DNA of 22,598 bases from CAYGZQ01 sp964354375 [NCBI: uncultured Planctomycetota bacterium] (GCA_964354375.1 CAYGZQ010000017.1:40993-63590), one strand, 5' to 3'; counted from the first letter of the stretch, positions 13,739 through 21,802 are shown. Numbers and translations: made by a program. The notes: generated by a model not told the origin, from the sequence alone.

Positions 13739-15211
13739 CTACTTCTTTTTCAGAATGAACTCCTGTAAAAGCTCGTTGACCCGTTTCGGATTCGCCTGGC
13801 CCTTGCTCTTTTTCATCGCCTCGCCCACCAGCGCGCCTATGGCGTTCACCCTGCCTTTCCTTATCGTCTCCACTATACCCTCGTTTTCCTCCATGACCTG
13901 CTTCACCAGCTCGATCAGCTCGCCCTCGGCGGAAACCTGCACGAGGCCCTCTCGCAACACAATCTCCTTCACCTTCCCGCCCTCCTCGAGGATTGCGCTC
14001 ACTACCCTCTTGGCGTTCGTGCTGCTGAGCTCGTTCTTCCCCACCATCTTCGTGACATCTGCGAGCTTCTTCGGCGTGAGGTCGGTCTGATCGAGAGTGG
14101 TCCCGGTTTTGTTCACGAATTCGAACACCGTTCCGGTCATCAGGTTCGCCGCCTGCGTACCCTGGGCGCCGTGACGCTCAATCGCCTCCATGAGAAAATT
14201 AGTCATGAAATACGGGTTCTCTTCCGGGGAACCGACGCCGGACATAAGGAGGTCCGCACCCGAAGCCGGAACGCCGAACCTCTCGATCAGGGCCCGCACT
14301 TTCCTCACCGGAATGTTCTCCTGATCGAACGCGGAGTCATCCAGGATGTCCCCCTCGATCAGCAGCTCAGGAAGGTCGGGCTCGGGGAAATAACGATATT
14401 CAGCAGCCTTCTCCTTGAATCTCTGGTGAACGGTGACGCCTTCCTTCTCGTCCCATCCCAGGGTCGCCTGACGGATTTCGCCGCCCCTTCGAAGGACCTT
14501 TGTCTGGCGCTCGATCTCGTACTGGATACTCCGCTCCACCGCTCGGAAGCTGTTCAGGTTCTTCACCTCGACCTTCGTGCCGAGCTGTTCCTGGTCGGAC
14601 CGTCGGACCGAGACATTCACCTCGCACCGGAAACTCCCCTCCTCCATGTTCGCGGTCGAAATCCCGAGAAACCTGAGAAGTCTTCGAAGCTCCTTGAGAT
14701 ATCTCACCGCCTCCTGGGCCGACTTGATGTCCGGTTTCGAGACGATCTCCAGGAGAGGAACGCCGGAACGGTTGTAGTCGATAAGGCTCCCGGTCTCCCC
14801 CTCATGGAACAGCTTCGCCGTGTCCTCCTCGATATGCACGCGCTCGATCCCGACCGGGGCGGAGGCCTCGTCCTGCTCGGTCAGAAGCTCCAGCCTGCCG
14901 TTGACCCCCAGCGGGAACTGGTACATGGAAATCTGGAATCCCTTCGGCAGGTCGGGATAGAAATAGTGTTTCCTCGCGAACTGGGCCATCGGGGGGATTT
15001 CGCAATGCAGGGCCCTCGCAGCCTTCAGACCGAGAATAACGGCATGCCTGTTGACCCGCGGCAGGCTTCCCGGAAGCCCGAGGCACACGGGACAAAGGTG
15101 CATATTGGCCGGATCGCCGAACGCCGCTGAGCACGAGCAGTACATCTTCGACGCCGTCCTCAGCTGCGCGTGGACTTCCATTCCTATTGTGGCGACAAAA
15201 CTGGTACCCAT
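13739..15211 (-). CDS. gatB: Aspartyl/glutamyl-tRNA amidotransferase subunit B
   Basis: Binds Glu-tRNA(Gln) or Asp-tRNA(Asn), phosphorylates the acyl group and receives ammonia from GatA. 490 residues from ATG at 15211; the family starts 'ATIGMEVHAQL' exactly here, and the upstream in-frame extension to 15373 runs through gatA. The zinc site is C25-x-C27 with C40-P-V-C43, followed by LGLPGSLP. Further landmarks are KHYFYPDLPKGFQISMYQ and the C-terminal tail domain ending NPKRVNELLQEFILKKK. It begins 7 bp after the gatA stop. Confidence 0.96.
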   Translation of the reverse strand: MGTSFVATIGMEVHAQLRTASKMYCSCSAAFGDPANMHLCPVCLGLPGSLPRVNRHAVILGLKAARALHCEIPPMAQFARKHYFYPDLPKGFQISMYQFPLGVNGRLELLTEQDEASAPVGIERVHIEEDTAKLFHEGETGSLIDYNRSGVPLLEIVSKPDIKSAQEAVRYLKELRRLLRFLGISTANMEEGSFRCEVNVSVRRSDQEQLGTKVEVKNLNSFRAVERSIQYEIERQTKVLRRGGEIRQATLGWDEKEGVTVHQRFKEKAAEYRYFPEPDLPELLIEGDILDDSAFDQENIPVRKVRALIERFGVPASGADLLMSGVGSPEENPYFMTNFLMEAIERHGAQGTQAANLMTGTVFEFVNKTGTTLDQTDLTPKKLADVTKMVGKNELSSTNAKRVVSAILEEGGKVKEIVLREGLVQVSAEGELIELVKQVMEENEGIVETIRKGRVNAIGALVGEAMKKSKGQANPKRVNELLQEFILKKK

Positions 15212-15218
15212 TGTCGAT

Positions 15219-16742
15219 CTATACGTGCTCCCTTTCGAACGCCCGCGCCGCCCGCAGCAGAACCGCCTCTCGGAAAGGAGGCGCGGTGATTTGCAGTCCG
15301 ATGGGCAGTTTCGAGACGACTTTGCCGAAACAGCTCTTCTCCCGACACGCCGCGAGCTTCGAGAACCCGTCATCGTCCAGGTCCGTCCATCCCCCGTTAA
15401 CCGAGATCGCCGGACATCCCGACATCGGCTGCATCAGGACGAAAAGGTCCGCGCGGTACATGTCCATCGGATCGTCCATGGCGCTTCCCAGCTTGAACGG
15501 GGGGGCGGGAGCGGTCGGAGAGATTATCACATCCACATTTTTCCAAAGCTCGTCCAGCTCGGCCCGCAGCTTCGTCCTCACCTTCTGCGCCCTCAGGTAG
15601 TAGGCTTCGTAGTAGCCCGACGAGAGCGCGAAAGTGCCTATAAGTATCCTGCGCGTGACCTCGGGACCGAAGCCCTGGCCACGATTCTTGCGATAGAAGT
15701 CGAGAAGCCCTCCGGCCGTGGCTTCGTCGACGCTCTTGCCCTTTTCGGCTATGTTGACGCTCGCCCCGTACCTGAGACCGTCATACCTCGCCAGGTTGCT
15801 GCTCGCCTCCGAGGGCGCAAGGGTGTAGTACGCGGCAAGAAGAAGATCGAAACAGCCTATGCTGACCTCACGAACATTCTTCGCGTGGCCCTTGAACCAT
15901 TCCACATTGGCATTGAAGACCGTCCTGACTCTCTTGTCCACCCAGTCCGCCAGGCCCACATCCAGAACGCCGACCCTCAGGTCCCCGATCCCCTTCTCTA
16001 TCGATGCGAAATAGTCTTCCCTGGGGAGATTCACAAGCGTGCTGTCGTGACCATCCTGCCCTTCCATAAACGATAGCGCATGAGCGGCGTCGCGGACAGT
16101 CGTCGTGATGGGCCCAATCGTGTCAAGCGAGGACGCGAACGCGATCAGACCCCATCGCGACACCCTCCCGTACGTCGGTCTCAGCCCCACCAGACCGCAG
16201 AACGAGGCCGGCTGCCTGACACTTCCACCCGTATCGGTCCCGAACGCGATCGGGGCGTATCCCGCTGCCACCGCGGCCGCGCTTCCGCCGGACGATCCCC
16301 CGGGAACCCTGGATATGTCGAACGGATTCAGGCTCGCCCCCCACGCGGAGTACTCGGTACTGGACCCCATCCCGAACTCGTCCATGTTGGATTTCCCGAC
16401 GAGCGCGAAACCCTGCTCGACCACTCGCGCATCGACCGTCGCGGCGTACGGCGGCACGAACCCCTGCAGAATCCTGCTGGAGCAATCGGTCGCCACTCCG
16501 GGCGTGCAGATGTTGTCCTTCTGTATGTAGGGGATCCCGGCAAACGGACGCGCCGTGTCGTAAGTCCACTTTTCCATTGCCTGCTGCGCGCGATCCAGGG
16601 TCTCCCGGTTCAGAGCGTGAAGCTTCGGCTCGACTCTGCTCACCCTCTTGGAGCATTCGCGGATAATCTCGCGAGGGTGAATCCGCCCCTTTTCGAGCTC
16701 GTTGGCCAGTTTCTCTATCGACAACTCATTAAAAGCGTCCAT
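15219..16742 (-). CDS. gatA: Aspartyl/glutamyl-tRNA amidotransferase subunit A
   Basis: Amidase-signature glutaminase that supplies ammonia to GatB through a tunnel. The 507 residues contain the full triad: Lys75 in IPYIQKDN, cis-Ser150 in PGGSSGGSAAA and nucleophile Ser174 in TDTGGSVRQPAS. 'NMDEFGMGSSTEYSA' and 'LRPTYGRVSRWGL' are typical of GatA rather than other amidases. Length is slightly above the usual 485. It sits between gatC (27 bp upstream) and gatB (7 bp downstream). Confidence 0.96.
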   Translation of the reverse strand: MDAFNELSIEKLANELEKGRIHPREIIRECSKRVSRVEPKLHALNRETLDRAQQAMEKWTYDTARPFAGIPYIQKDNICTPGVATDCSSRILQGFVPPYAATVDARVVEQGFALVGKSNMDEFGMGSSTEYSAWGASLNPFDISRVPGGSSGGSAAAVAAGYAPIAFGTDTGGSVRQPASFCGLVGLRPTYGRVSRWGLIAFASSLDTIGPITTTVRDAAHALSFMEGQDGHDSTLVNLPREDYFASIEKGIGDLRVGVLDVGLADWVDKRVRTVFNANVEWFKGHAKNVREVSIGCFDLLLAAYYTLAPSEASSNLARYDGLRYGASVNIAEKGKSVDEATAGGLLDFYRKNRGQGFGPEVTRRILIGTFALSSGYYEAYYLRAQKVRTKLRAELDELWKNVDVIISPTAPAPPFKLGSAMDDPMDMYRADLFVLMQPMSGCPAISVNGGWTDLDDDGFSKLAACREKSCFGKVVSKLPIGLQITAPPFREAVLLRAARAFEREHV

Positions 16743-16769
16743 GGCAGCATGATGTCCCGCTGAGATATG

Positions 16770-17114
16770 TCAGGATTCCCCGGTCTCCTCGCCACCCAGG
16801 ATTCGTGGCGCCCGGAAGAACTCGCTCGTCCTGAGACGGGCATTCGAAAGGGCCTCGTCTCTCGTAATACCTTCGATCGCCTCGTCTGACCTGAATGGGA
16901 GAGGGCTCGGGTTGACCTGGATTGTCGGATCGATCCCCTCGAGACCGACCTGGCTCAGGACCTGGAAATGCTCGAGGATTTTTTTCAGATGATCCTTCTG
17001 GAGCGACATTCCGGGGGCGAGCGGATCGAGTCGGGCAAGATCGATGACCCCGGACAAGACCTCGCTCGTGATCTCCGAGCGTTCTTTCTCCCTGGTTTTC
17101 GACTCTTTGGCCAT
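16770..17114 (-). CDS. gatC: Aspartyl/glutamyl-tRNA amidotransferase subunit C
   Basis: Small belt subunit that wraps GatA and GatB. 114 residues, a little long owing to a charged N-terminal stretch (KESKTREKERSE). The conserved pattern is present: VIDLARLDPL, a helix LKKILEHFQVLSQV, EGIDPT, then LPFRSDEA and DEALSNARLRTSEFFRAPRIL. The start at 17114 has AAGGGTGAAG before it. First gene of the six-gene run. In organisms with GatCAB, Gln- and/or Asn-tRNA is made by transamidation. Confidence 0.93.
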   Translation of the reverse strand: MAKESKTREKERSEITSEVLSGVIDLARLDPLAPGMSLQKDHLKKILEHFQVLSQVGLEGIDPTIQVNPSPLPFRSDEAIEGITRDEALSNARLRTSEFFRAPRILGGEETGES

Positions 17115-17206
17115 ACTTCACCCTTGCCGGCCTTTTCCGGTCCGCCCCGAAGGACATAAGGGCAAACCTGCAGCGCCGGTGGGCGCAACCGCGCAACGGT
17201 CGAGTA

Positions 17207-17231
17207 ATTATATCAGAACCGGACTTGTCAA
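17207..17231 (-). promoter_or_regulatory. Promoter of the gatCAB-rex-resCB run
   Basis: On the minus strand: TGA-TATAAT (17215-17207), a perfect extended -10. TTGACA (17231-17226) lies only 13 nt upstream of it, too close for normal -35 use, so the extended -10 probably carries it. The predicted start is near 17200, with a leader of about 86 nt to gatC. Confidence 0.6.
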
Positions 17232-17254
17232 GGGGCATAGCTCGAGGGCAAAAA

Positions 17255-17270
17255 TGTGAACTGCTTCACG
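17255..17270. promoter_or_regulatory. Candidate Rex operator
   Basis: TGTGAAC-TGC-TTCACG matches the known Rex operator form TGTGAAC-N3-TTCACA at every defined base except the last. It lies about 55-70 bp upstream of the predicted gatC transcript start and about 70 bp before the extended -10 of the divergent lipoprotein gene. The distance from the predicted start is unusual for simple repression. Confidence 0.6.
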
Positions 17271-17338
17271 AGGGTACGGCGGTCGAGTGGAGGCCCCCCT
17301 TGATCCCTGACGGCGTACGAGAATTGGTTTCCCTCTAA

Positions 17339-17347
17339 TGGTAGAAT
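17339..17347 (+). promoter_or_regulatory. Extended -10 promoter for the 272-residue lipoprotein
   Basis: TGG-TAGAAT, with the start predicted near 17354 and a 24-nt leader containing GGAGG (17365-17369) before the TTG start at 17378. No convincing -35 box. Confidence 0.4.
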
Positions 17348-17377
17348 GCGCCTTCCATTGAAACGGAGGCATCACCG

Positions 17378-18196
17378 TTGCCACGAAAATTCCACGATAT
17401 CGTGCTCTACGGGATGGCGGTGCTGTCCCTTATCGTATTCACGGGTTGCGGGAGAACGTCACGTGTCATATCTCGCGTATTGCTCAAGGTCGCACGGGAA
17501 CGGCCATCCGAAACACACGAAAATCCCGAATGGGGGCAGGTCGATGTTCAGGCGATCAATGACTACCTGAGCGGCGTGACGTGCCATTATTCCGAGGGGA
17601 TAGTCGTCGGCCTCGGAGAGTTCCACGATGACATCTCTCTGAAACGTTTCGGACGCAGGTTTCCCGTGATAATCACCACAAGCACCGGAGACGGCAACCT
17701 TGCCGACCTGGATTACTACGCAGTTTACGGACTTGAGGGAAACAGGGACCTCGAGAGCCTGTACTTCGATGATTGCCTCTATGTACATAGTGGCGGCTCA
17801 GTCTACAACATCAGGGCGAATAGAATAATCTACCTCGACCCGGCATTCGGAAGGCCGACTCTTCCGGGGCTTAACCGCACAGTCTCGGACCTGACCTCCA
17901 TTGAACCGGGCGAGCTGCGCGATTCATCGGGGATCACTACCGTAGGCTTCACCTTCCACGACTTCAGGTTCTTCAGGGGAATATGCAACGTGCTTGCGGA
18001 GGGTTTCAAATTCACCGACCATGAGGCCCAGAATCAGTTCAAGGTGTTGGGCTTTGACCTGAACGGCGACAACGAGAAATGCCAGATCATCGATGAGCCG
18101 AAGTGGGAAACGAGATTCTACGACTACGATACAGAGACCGACTCCTGGATTCTCGTCAAAACACTTCCGGGGATCGGTTACCCTCAGGAGCAATAG
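17378..18196 (+). CDS. Lipoprotein of unknown function
   Basis: 272 residues. The signal peptide (residues 9-22 hydrophobic) ends in a lipobox F-T-G-C with Cys24. The mature protein is rich in Asp, Gly and aromatic residues with no second membrane segment. It carries phrases typical of beta-rich secreted proteins (VIITTSTGDGNLADLDYYAVYG; FDLNGDNEKCQII). I do not recognise the family; the 'STGDGNLADLDYY' phrase suggests an acidic calcium-type loop, which is only a guess. The start is TTG at 17378, decided by GGAGG 8 nt upstream and by the complete signal peptide. It is divergent from gatC and shares the intergenic region holding the Rex-like operator. It ends just before a C-rich repeat cluster that separates it from the convergent helicase gene. 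Confidence 0.8.
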   Translation: MPRKFHDIVLYGMAVLSLIVFTGCGRTSRVISRVLLKVARERPSETHENPEWGQVDVQAINDYLSGVTCHYSEGIVVGLGEFHDDISLKRFGRRFPVIITTSTGDGNLADLDYYAVYGLEGNRDLESLYFDDCLYVHSGGSVYNIRANRIIYLDPAFGRPTLPGLNRTVSDLTSIEPGELRDSSGITTVGFTFHDFRFFRGICNVLAEGFKFTDHEAQNQFKVLGFDLNGDNEKCQIIDEPKWETRFYDYDTETDSWILVKTLPGIGYPQEQ

Positions 18197-18198
18197 CC

Positions 18199-18487
18199 CC
18201 CCCTCCAATCGATGGATATCCCCCCTATAATCCCCCCCAAGGGGGGGATGGGGATTTCCGGGGTCCTGCACAATCCCCGTGGCAGTTCATGGAGAATTTT
18301 TGTCAATGGATGCCCCCCTATAATCCCCCCCAAGGGGGGGATGGGGTATGCCGGGACCCGCATCAGTTCCGGGTTTGGCAGGAAGTCTATGTATTAACCG
18401 TCCCCCCCTTGGGGGGCTCTTAGCCGTCCCCCCCTTGGGGGGGACCACAGGGGGGCTCTTCTTTTGGGGGGGACCACAGGGGGGCTC
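18199..18487. repeat. C-rich repeat cluster, including copy 3 of the palindrome-ended element
   Basis: Fills the 301-bp gap between convergent genes. Five modules with a CCCCCCCAAGGGGGGG-type core or half-core lie at about 18219-18256, 18312-18348, 18396-18417, 18424-18457 and 18465-18487. The span 18312-18417 has the same polarity as 2428-2551: the left end is followed by ATGGGG, and the right end is preceded by AACCGT. Its spacer is diverged but similar in length. No gene was seen. Confidence 0.75.
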
Positions 18488-18497
18488 AGAGCCGGCG

Positions 18498-21400
18498 CTA
18501 CTCCCCCGACACCCTGTCCTTCGTGCGAAATGTCTTGTACGAGTTCCTGGGCAGCTCAAACAGAAACATCGACTTGTTCCGCCACCTTCCGAACCTCCGG
18601 CGCACATACGTAAGCGCGGCGCGTTTCCTCGCACGCGTGATCCCCCCGTAGCACAGCCGTCGCTCCTCCTCTATCTCCGTCACCGTCTTGTTCAACGCCA
18701 GACGGTGCGGAAGATTCCCCTGCTCCAGGCCCAGTATGATCACCCTGTCGAACTCCAGACCCTTCGCCGCATGCAGAGTCATCATCCTCACCGCGTCCTC
18801 ATCGGAATCGAAATCCCCATCCGTGAGAAGCGCGATATGGGCGAGAAATTCGCCGAGTGTGACTCCCGGACGCTCGTCCTCCAGTCTCAGCGCCTCCTCG
18901 CGAAGCATCTGTACCCTGGCCTCGAGCGCGCTGTCCGATTCGGATACCACGTACGGTCCGCGAGCCAGGCTCCTCAGTATGCCGAGAACGGTGGTAAGGC
19001 CTCTTGATGTCATGCTGTCCTTCAGCGATTTCAAAAATGGATGATCCTCGATCTCGCCTTCATGTCTCGCCAGACCCCGTCGCGCGGCGGACTCTACATA
19101 GGAGGGATCTATATCGGTTGACTCATCGACCGCATGGGCCACGGCAAGTGTGACCGGGATATCGTGCGAAAACGACCGCGCACGGACTTCCTCATCGATC
19201 GCCATCAGTCTGCCGAACAGCGCAATATTGGTGCGGACATCGTCCAAGGCCCGATGAGCCCTTTCAACCCCAACCCCCAGTCTTTCGGCCATTACACCCA
19301 GGCTGTGCGGCTCGCCGGGAAACAGTCGCCTCGAGATCGTCAGCGTGTCGAGAGTGAGGTTCCCGACGACGGTGTCCAGAAGCCCTCCCACATGACGTCT
19401 CAACAGCGGCATGTCGTACGAATCGATATTGTGCCCGGCCAGAGGAGCATCGCCGATGAATTCGAGAAAGCGCGGCAGAACGTCGGAGCAGGAGGGCGCG
19501 TCGGACACGTCCTTGTCCGTGATCCCGTGCACCGCGGTCGCGGGGGCTGGAATCGGGAAACGAGGTTTCGCCATCGAATGGAAATGCCCGAGCTCGCGTA
19601 TCTCGCCGCCCTTCAGCAGCACTTTGATCGCGGCGATCTCGACTATTTCCGCCCGGAAAATTTCGGTCCCGGTCGTCTCGAGGTCGAAAAACACCAGGAT
19701 TTCATCCTCGCCGCCGCCGGGACGGTAGCTCACAAGGCTCGCGGCAAGCCGATGCGCCGCGAGCGCAAGGGGGAAGCTCTCGCCATCCGAAGTGCTCTCC
19801 CGGGGACTGTCGGAGACTCCTTCGCTCAACACATACAGCGCCCGCGGCAGGAGCGTCCCGGTCGGCAACAACCTGTCGGCGGGCCAGTCGAGCCCGACCA
19901 CACAAGCGGGACGATTGTCCACCGGAAACCGCGCGGATTCGTGGGTCGAGAACGGCAGCGGAATCATCTCAGCCTTGACGCCGAGTATCTCCCCGCACGC
20001 ATCATGGAGCATGCGCGCGGCAAGAAACGCGGTGATGGTCGGGGCGTGGAGAATCCTCAGACCCTCTTTGGACCGCCGCCATTCCTCCAGAATCGGTCCG
20101 GGGGACAGGCGATCGAATCCCACAAGTTCCTTTTCCTCGCTCTCCAGCCATGCGTCCTCGTTCGGATACCATGGCGACCGATTGTCGCTCAGATGCGTCG
20201 CGACCAGATTGATGAGCGCCGACGGGGCTTCCCGTGCGGTTTTCTTTCGGATGTCCGTGACAAAGCGGCTGAGGCCGGCGAGCTGCGATCCGGCAAGCGC
20301 GCTCAGCTTCCTGAACCTTGCCGGACGTGCGAGCAGGCGATGCAGGGGCACGTTCTCGTTTTTCGCCGCGAGCCGCACCCTCAGATCGTCAAGCTCCCCG
20401 AGACGGTCGCGCGGAAGTCCGATGGCGCGGTCCCAGTCCCACTCGGTATCGATCGCCGCGAGCCTCAGAAGCGGCAGCGGATCGCCCGGAATCTCCTCGC
20501 GCTGACGATCCTTGAGCAGCCTGAGAACCGGAATCCCGTTGTTGATCAGTATGGACTCGCATTCGTCCGCCAGGCTATGGACGCGGTACAGGACGGCGAT
20601 GTCGCGGTACGAGCATCCCGACGACGCCCAGCTCCTGATGAGCTTAGTTACCAGCGCGCCCTCTTCGTCCTCATTCTCGAGCTCGAAAATTCCGAGCGGC
20701 GGACTCGACCTGATCTCCTTCGGCGGACGCGGTGCCTGTTGATAGAACCGCCGATTTTTCGATATCAGCGATCCCGCCGCGTACAGAATCGCGTTCGAGC
20801 ATCGATAGCTCGTCCCCAGCGGGATCAGTCGCGCGCCGAAATCCGCGACGAACTGATCGATGAACACGCCGGACGATCCCCTGAAAGCGTAGATGGTCTG
20901 GTCCTCGTCGCCGACCGCGAACAGGTTCATGCCGGGACGATGAAGGGATTCGATCAGGCGGTACTGGGCGGAATTGATATCCTGGAATTCATCGATGAGT
21001 AAATGATCTATCGAGCCGATGATCTCCGCGCGGATGTCGGGGTGCACGTAGAGCAGCCTCAGCGCCGAGAGGAGGATGTCGGCGAAATCGACCGCGCCCC
21101 TGAACTGAAGCTCCTCCTGGTACGTTTTGAACAGGCCGGAGACGGTCTCGTAATGCTCCGGATCGAACCGCTCGTCCATCACCGGGCACGCGATGTCGGC
21201 CTTCACCCGGTCCAGAAGCTGCTTCATGTTCCGTACCGGGAACGCCTCCTCGGGAATTCTCTTCTCGCCCAGGAGTCGCCTCAGAAGCTGCTCCTGGGCG
21301 TCCTCATCGAAAACGACCGGCTCATGCGGGAACCCGAGCACCTCCGCGTACTTCCGCACCAGTTTGTACGCCCACGCGTGGAACGTGGACACAGCCACTT

Positions 21401-21647
21401 CTCCCGCCGGGGAGCCGCCCTGCTCACGTGATCTTGCCGCCAGACGTCCGCGCATCTCGGCGGTCGCCCTGTTGGTGTAGGTGATGGCGAGAATCCGGGA
21501 CGGATCGACGCCCTCGGTCTCGGTGAGCCAGACCACCCTCGCGGTCAGCACCCGCGTTTTGCCGGTGCCGGGTCCCGCGACGACCATCACCGCGCGGTCC
21601 GTGCACTCGACCGCCTCCCGCTGCTGCTCATCCAGCTCCCACGCCAT
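18498..21647 (-). CDS. UvrD-type SF1 helicase with an embedded DEDDh 3'-5' exonuclease
   Basis: 1049 residues. First motor half: Q-motif LDEQQREAV (5-13), Walker A GPGTGKT (25-31), ITYTNRA (55-61), STFHAW (87-92), Walker B LLIDEFQD (216-223), GDEDQTIYAFRGS (246-258) and TSYRCS (279-284). Motif IV is near 353-374 (LYRVHSLADECE). Motifs V-VI come only at 955-1010 (TLHAAKGLEFDRVI; EEERRLCYGGITRAR). Between them, residues 650-815 are a full DnaQ-like exonuclease: FDLETTG (Asp655, Glu657), GHNIDSYD (Asp745) and HRALDDV (His798, Asp803). Residues 530-645 are an unassigned segment. Both enzymatic activities look intact, suggesting coupled unwinding and 3'-end degradation in repair. There is no Shine-Dalgarno; an extended -10 box places transcription at the ATG. 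Stop is next to the C-rich repeats. Confidence 0.93.
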   Translation of the reverse strand: MAWELDEQQREAVECTDRAVMVVAGPGTGKTRVLTARVVWLTETEGVDPSRILAITYTNRATAEMRGRLAARSREQGGSPAGEVAVSTFHAWAYKLVRKYAEVLGFPHEPVVFDEDAQEQLLRRLLGEKRIPEEAFPVRNMKQLLDRVKADIACPVMDERFDPEHYETVSGLFKTYQEELQFRGAVDFADILLSALRLLYVHPDIRAEIIGSIDHLLIDEFQDINSAQYRLIESLHRPGMNLFAVGDEDQTIYAFRGSSGVFIDQFVADFGARLIPLGTSYRCSNAILYAAGSLISKNRRFYQQAPRPPKEIRSSPPLGIFELENEDEEGALVTKLIRSWASSGCSYRDIAVLYRVHSLADECESILINNGIPVLRLLKDRQREEIPGDPLPLLRLAAIDTEWDWDRAIGLPRDRLGELDDLRVRLAAKNENVPLHRLLARPARFRKLSALAGSQLAGLSRFVTDIRKKTAREAPSALINLVATHLSDNRSPWYPNEDAWLESEEKELVGFDRLSPGPILEEWRRSKEGLRILHAPTITAFLAARMLHDACGEILGVKAEMIPLPFSTHESARFPVDNRPACVVGLDWPADRLLPTGTLLPRALYVLSEGVSDSPRESTSDGESFPLALAAHRLAASLVSYRPGGGEDEILVFFDLETTGTEIFRAEIVEIAAIKVLLKGGEIRELGHFHSMAKPRFPIPAPATAVHGITDKDVSDAPSCSDVLPRFLEFIGDAPLAGHNIDSYDMPLLRRHVGGLLDTVVGNLTLDTLTISRRLFPGEPHSLGVMAERLGVGVERAHRALDDVRTNIALFGRLMAIDEEVRARSFSHDIPVTLAVAHAVDESTDIDPSYVESAARRGLARHEGEIEDHPFLKSLKDSMTSRGLTTVLGILRSLARGPYVVSESDSALEARVQMLREEALRLEDERPGVTLGEFLAHIALLTDGDFDSDEDAVRMMTLHAAKGLEFDRVIILGLEQGNLPHRLALNKTVTEIEEERRLCYGGITRARKRAALTYVRRRFGRWRNKSMFLFELPRNSYKTFRTKDRVSGE

Positions 21648-21653
21648 GGGATG

Positions 21654-21662
21654 ATTATAACA
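21654..21662 (-). promoter_or_regulatory. Extended -10 promoter giving a leaderless helicase mRNA
   Basis: On the minus strand TGT-TATAAT ends 6 nt before the ATG at 21647, so the expected transcript start coincides with the A of ATG. There is no room for a ribosome site and none is seen. Confidence 0.5.
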
Positions 21663-21677
21663 GTTTCCCTTCAGTTC

Positions 21678-21724
21678 CCGGTAGCTGCTACCTCAGGCGT
21701 CTTCGCCTGAGTAGCTGCTACCGG
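21678..21724. repeat. Perfect 47-nt hairpin, covarying partner of 8085-8131
   Basis: Outer arms CCGGTAGCTGCTAC and GTAGCTGCTACCGG are identical to those at 8085-8131. The inner arms TCAGGCG and CGCCTGA replace TTTTTCG and CGAAAAA, still perfectly paired, around the same TCTT loop with the same single unpaired C. It lies between the end of the WG gene (21803) and the helicase start, so it may end the WG transcript. Confidence 0.88.
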
Positions 21725-21728
21725 AAAA

Positions 21729-21776
21729 CTCGGTACCTGCTATCCTGAGCGTCAGCGAAGGTAGCTGGTATCCGAG
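21729..21776. repeat. Degenerate third hairpin of the GTAGCTGCTAC family
   Basis: CTCGG, TACC and GCTA on the left pair with TAGC, GGTA and CCGAG on the right, with a T-T mismatch and a bulge. The apex is CG-TCAG-CG. Similar size and layout to the hairpin immediately before it. Confidence 0.55.
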
Positions 21777-21802
21777 CTTCTCTCTGGCACGTGCTGCTAC
21801 TC

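Noticed and set aside
15212-15373. 54-codon N-terminal extension of gatB
   Set aside because: It overlaps gatA in another frame; the conserved GatB N-terminus starts at 15211.
19134-21002. 622-codon plus-strand ORF opposite the helicase
   Set aside because: Arg/Pro/Glu-rich shadow of a high-GC gene whose minus-strand reading carries full helicase and exonuclease motifs.
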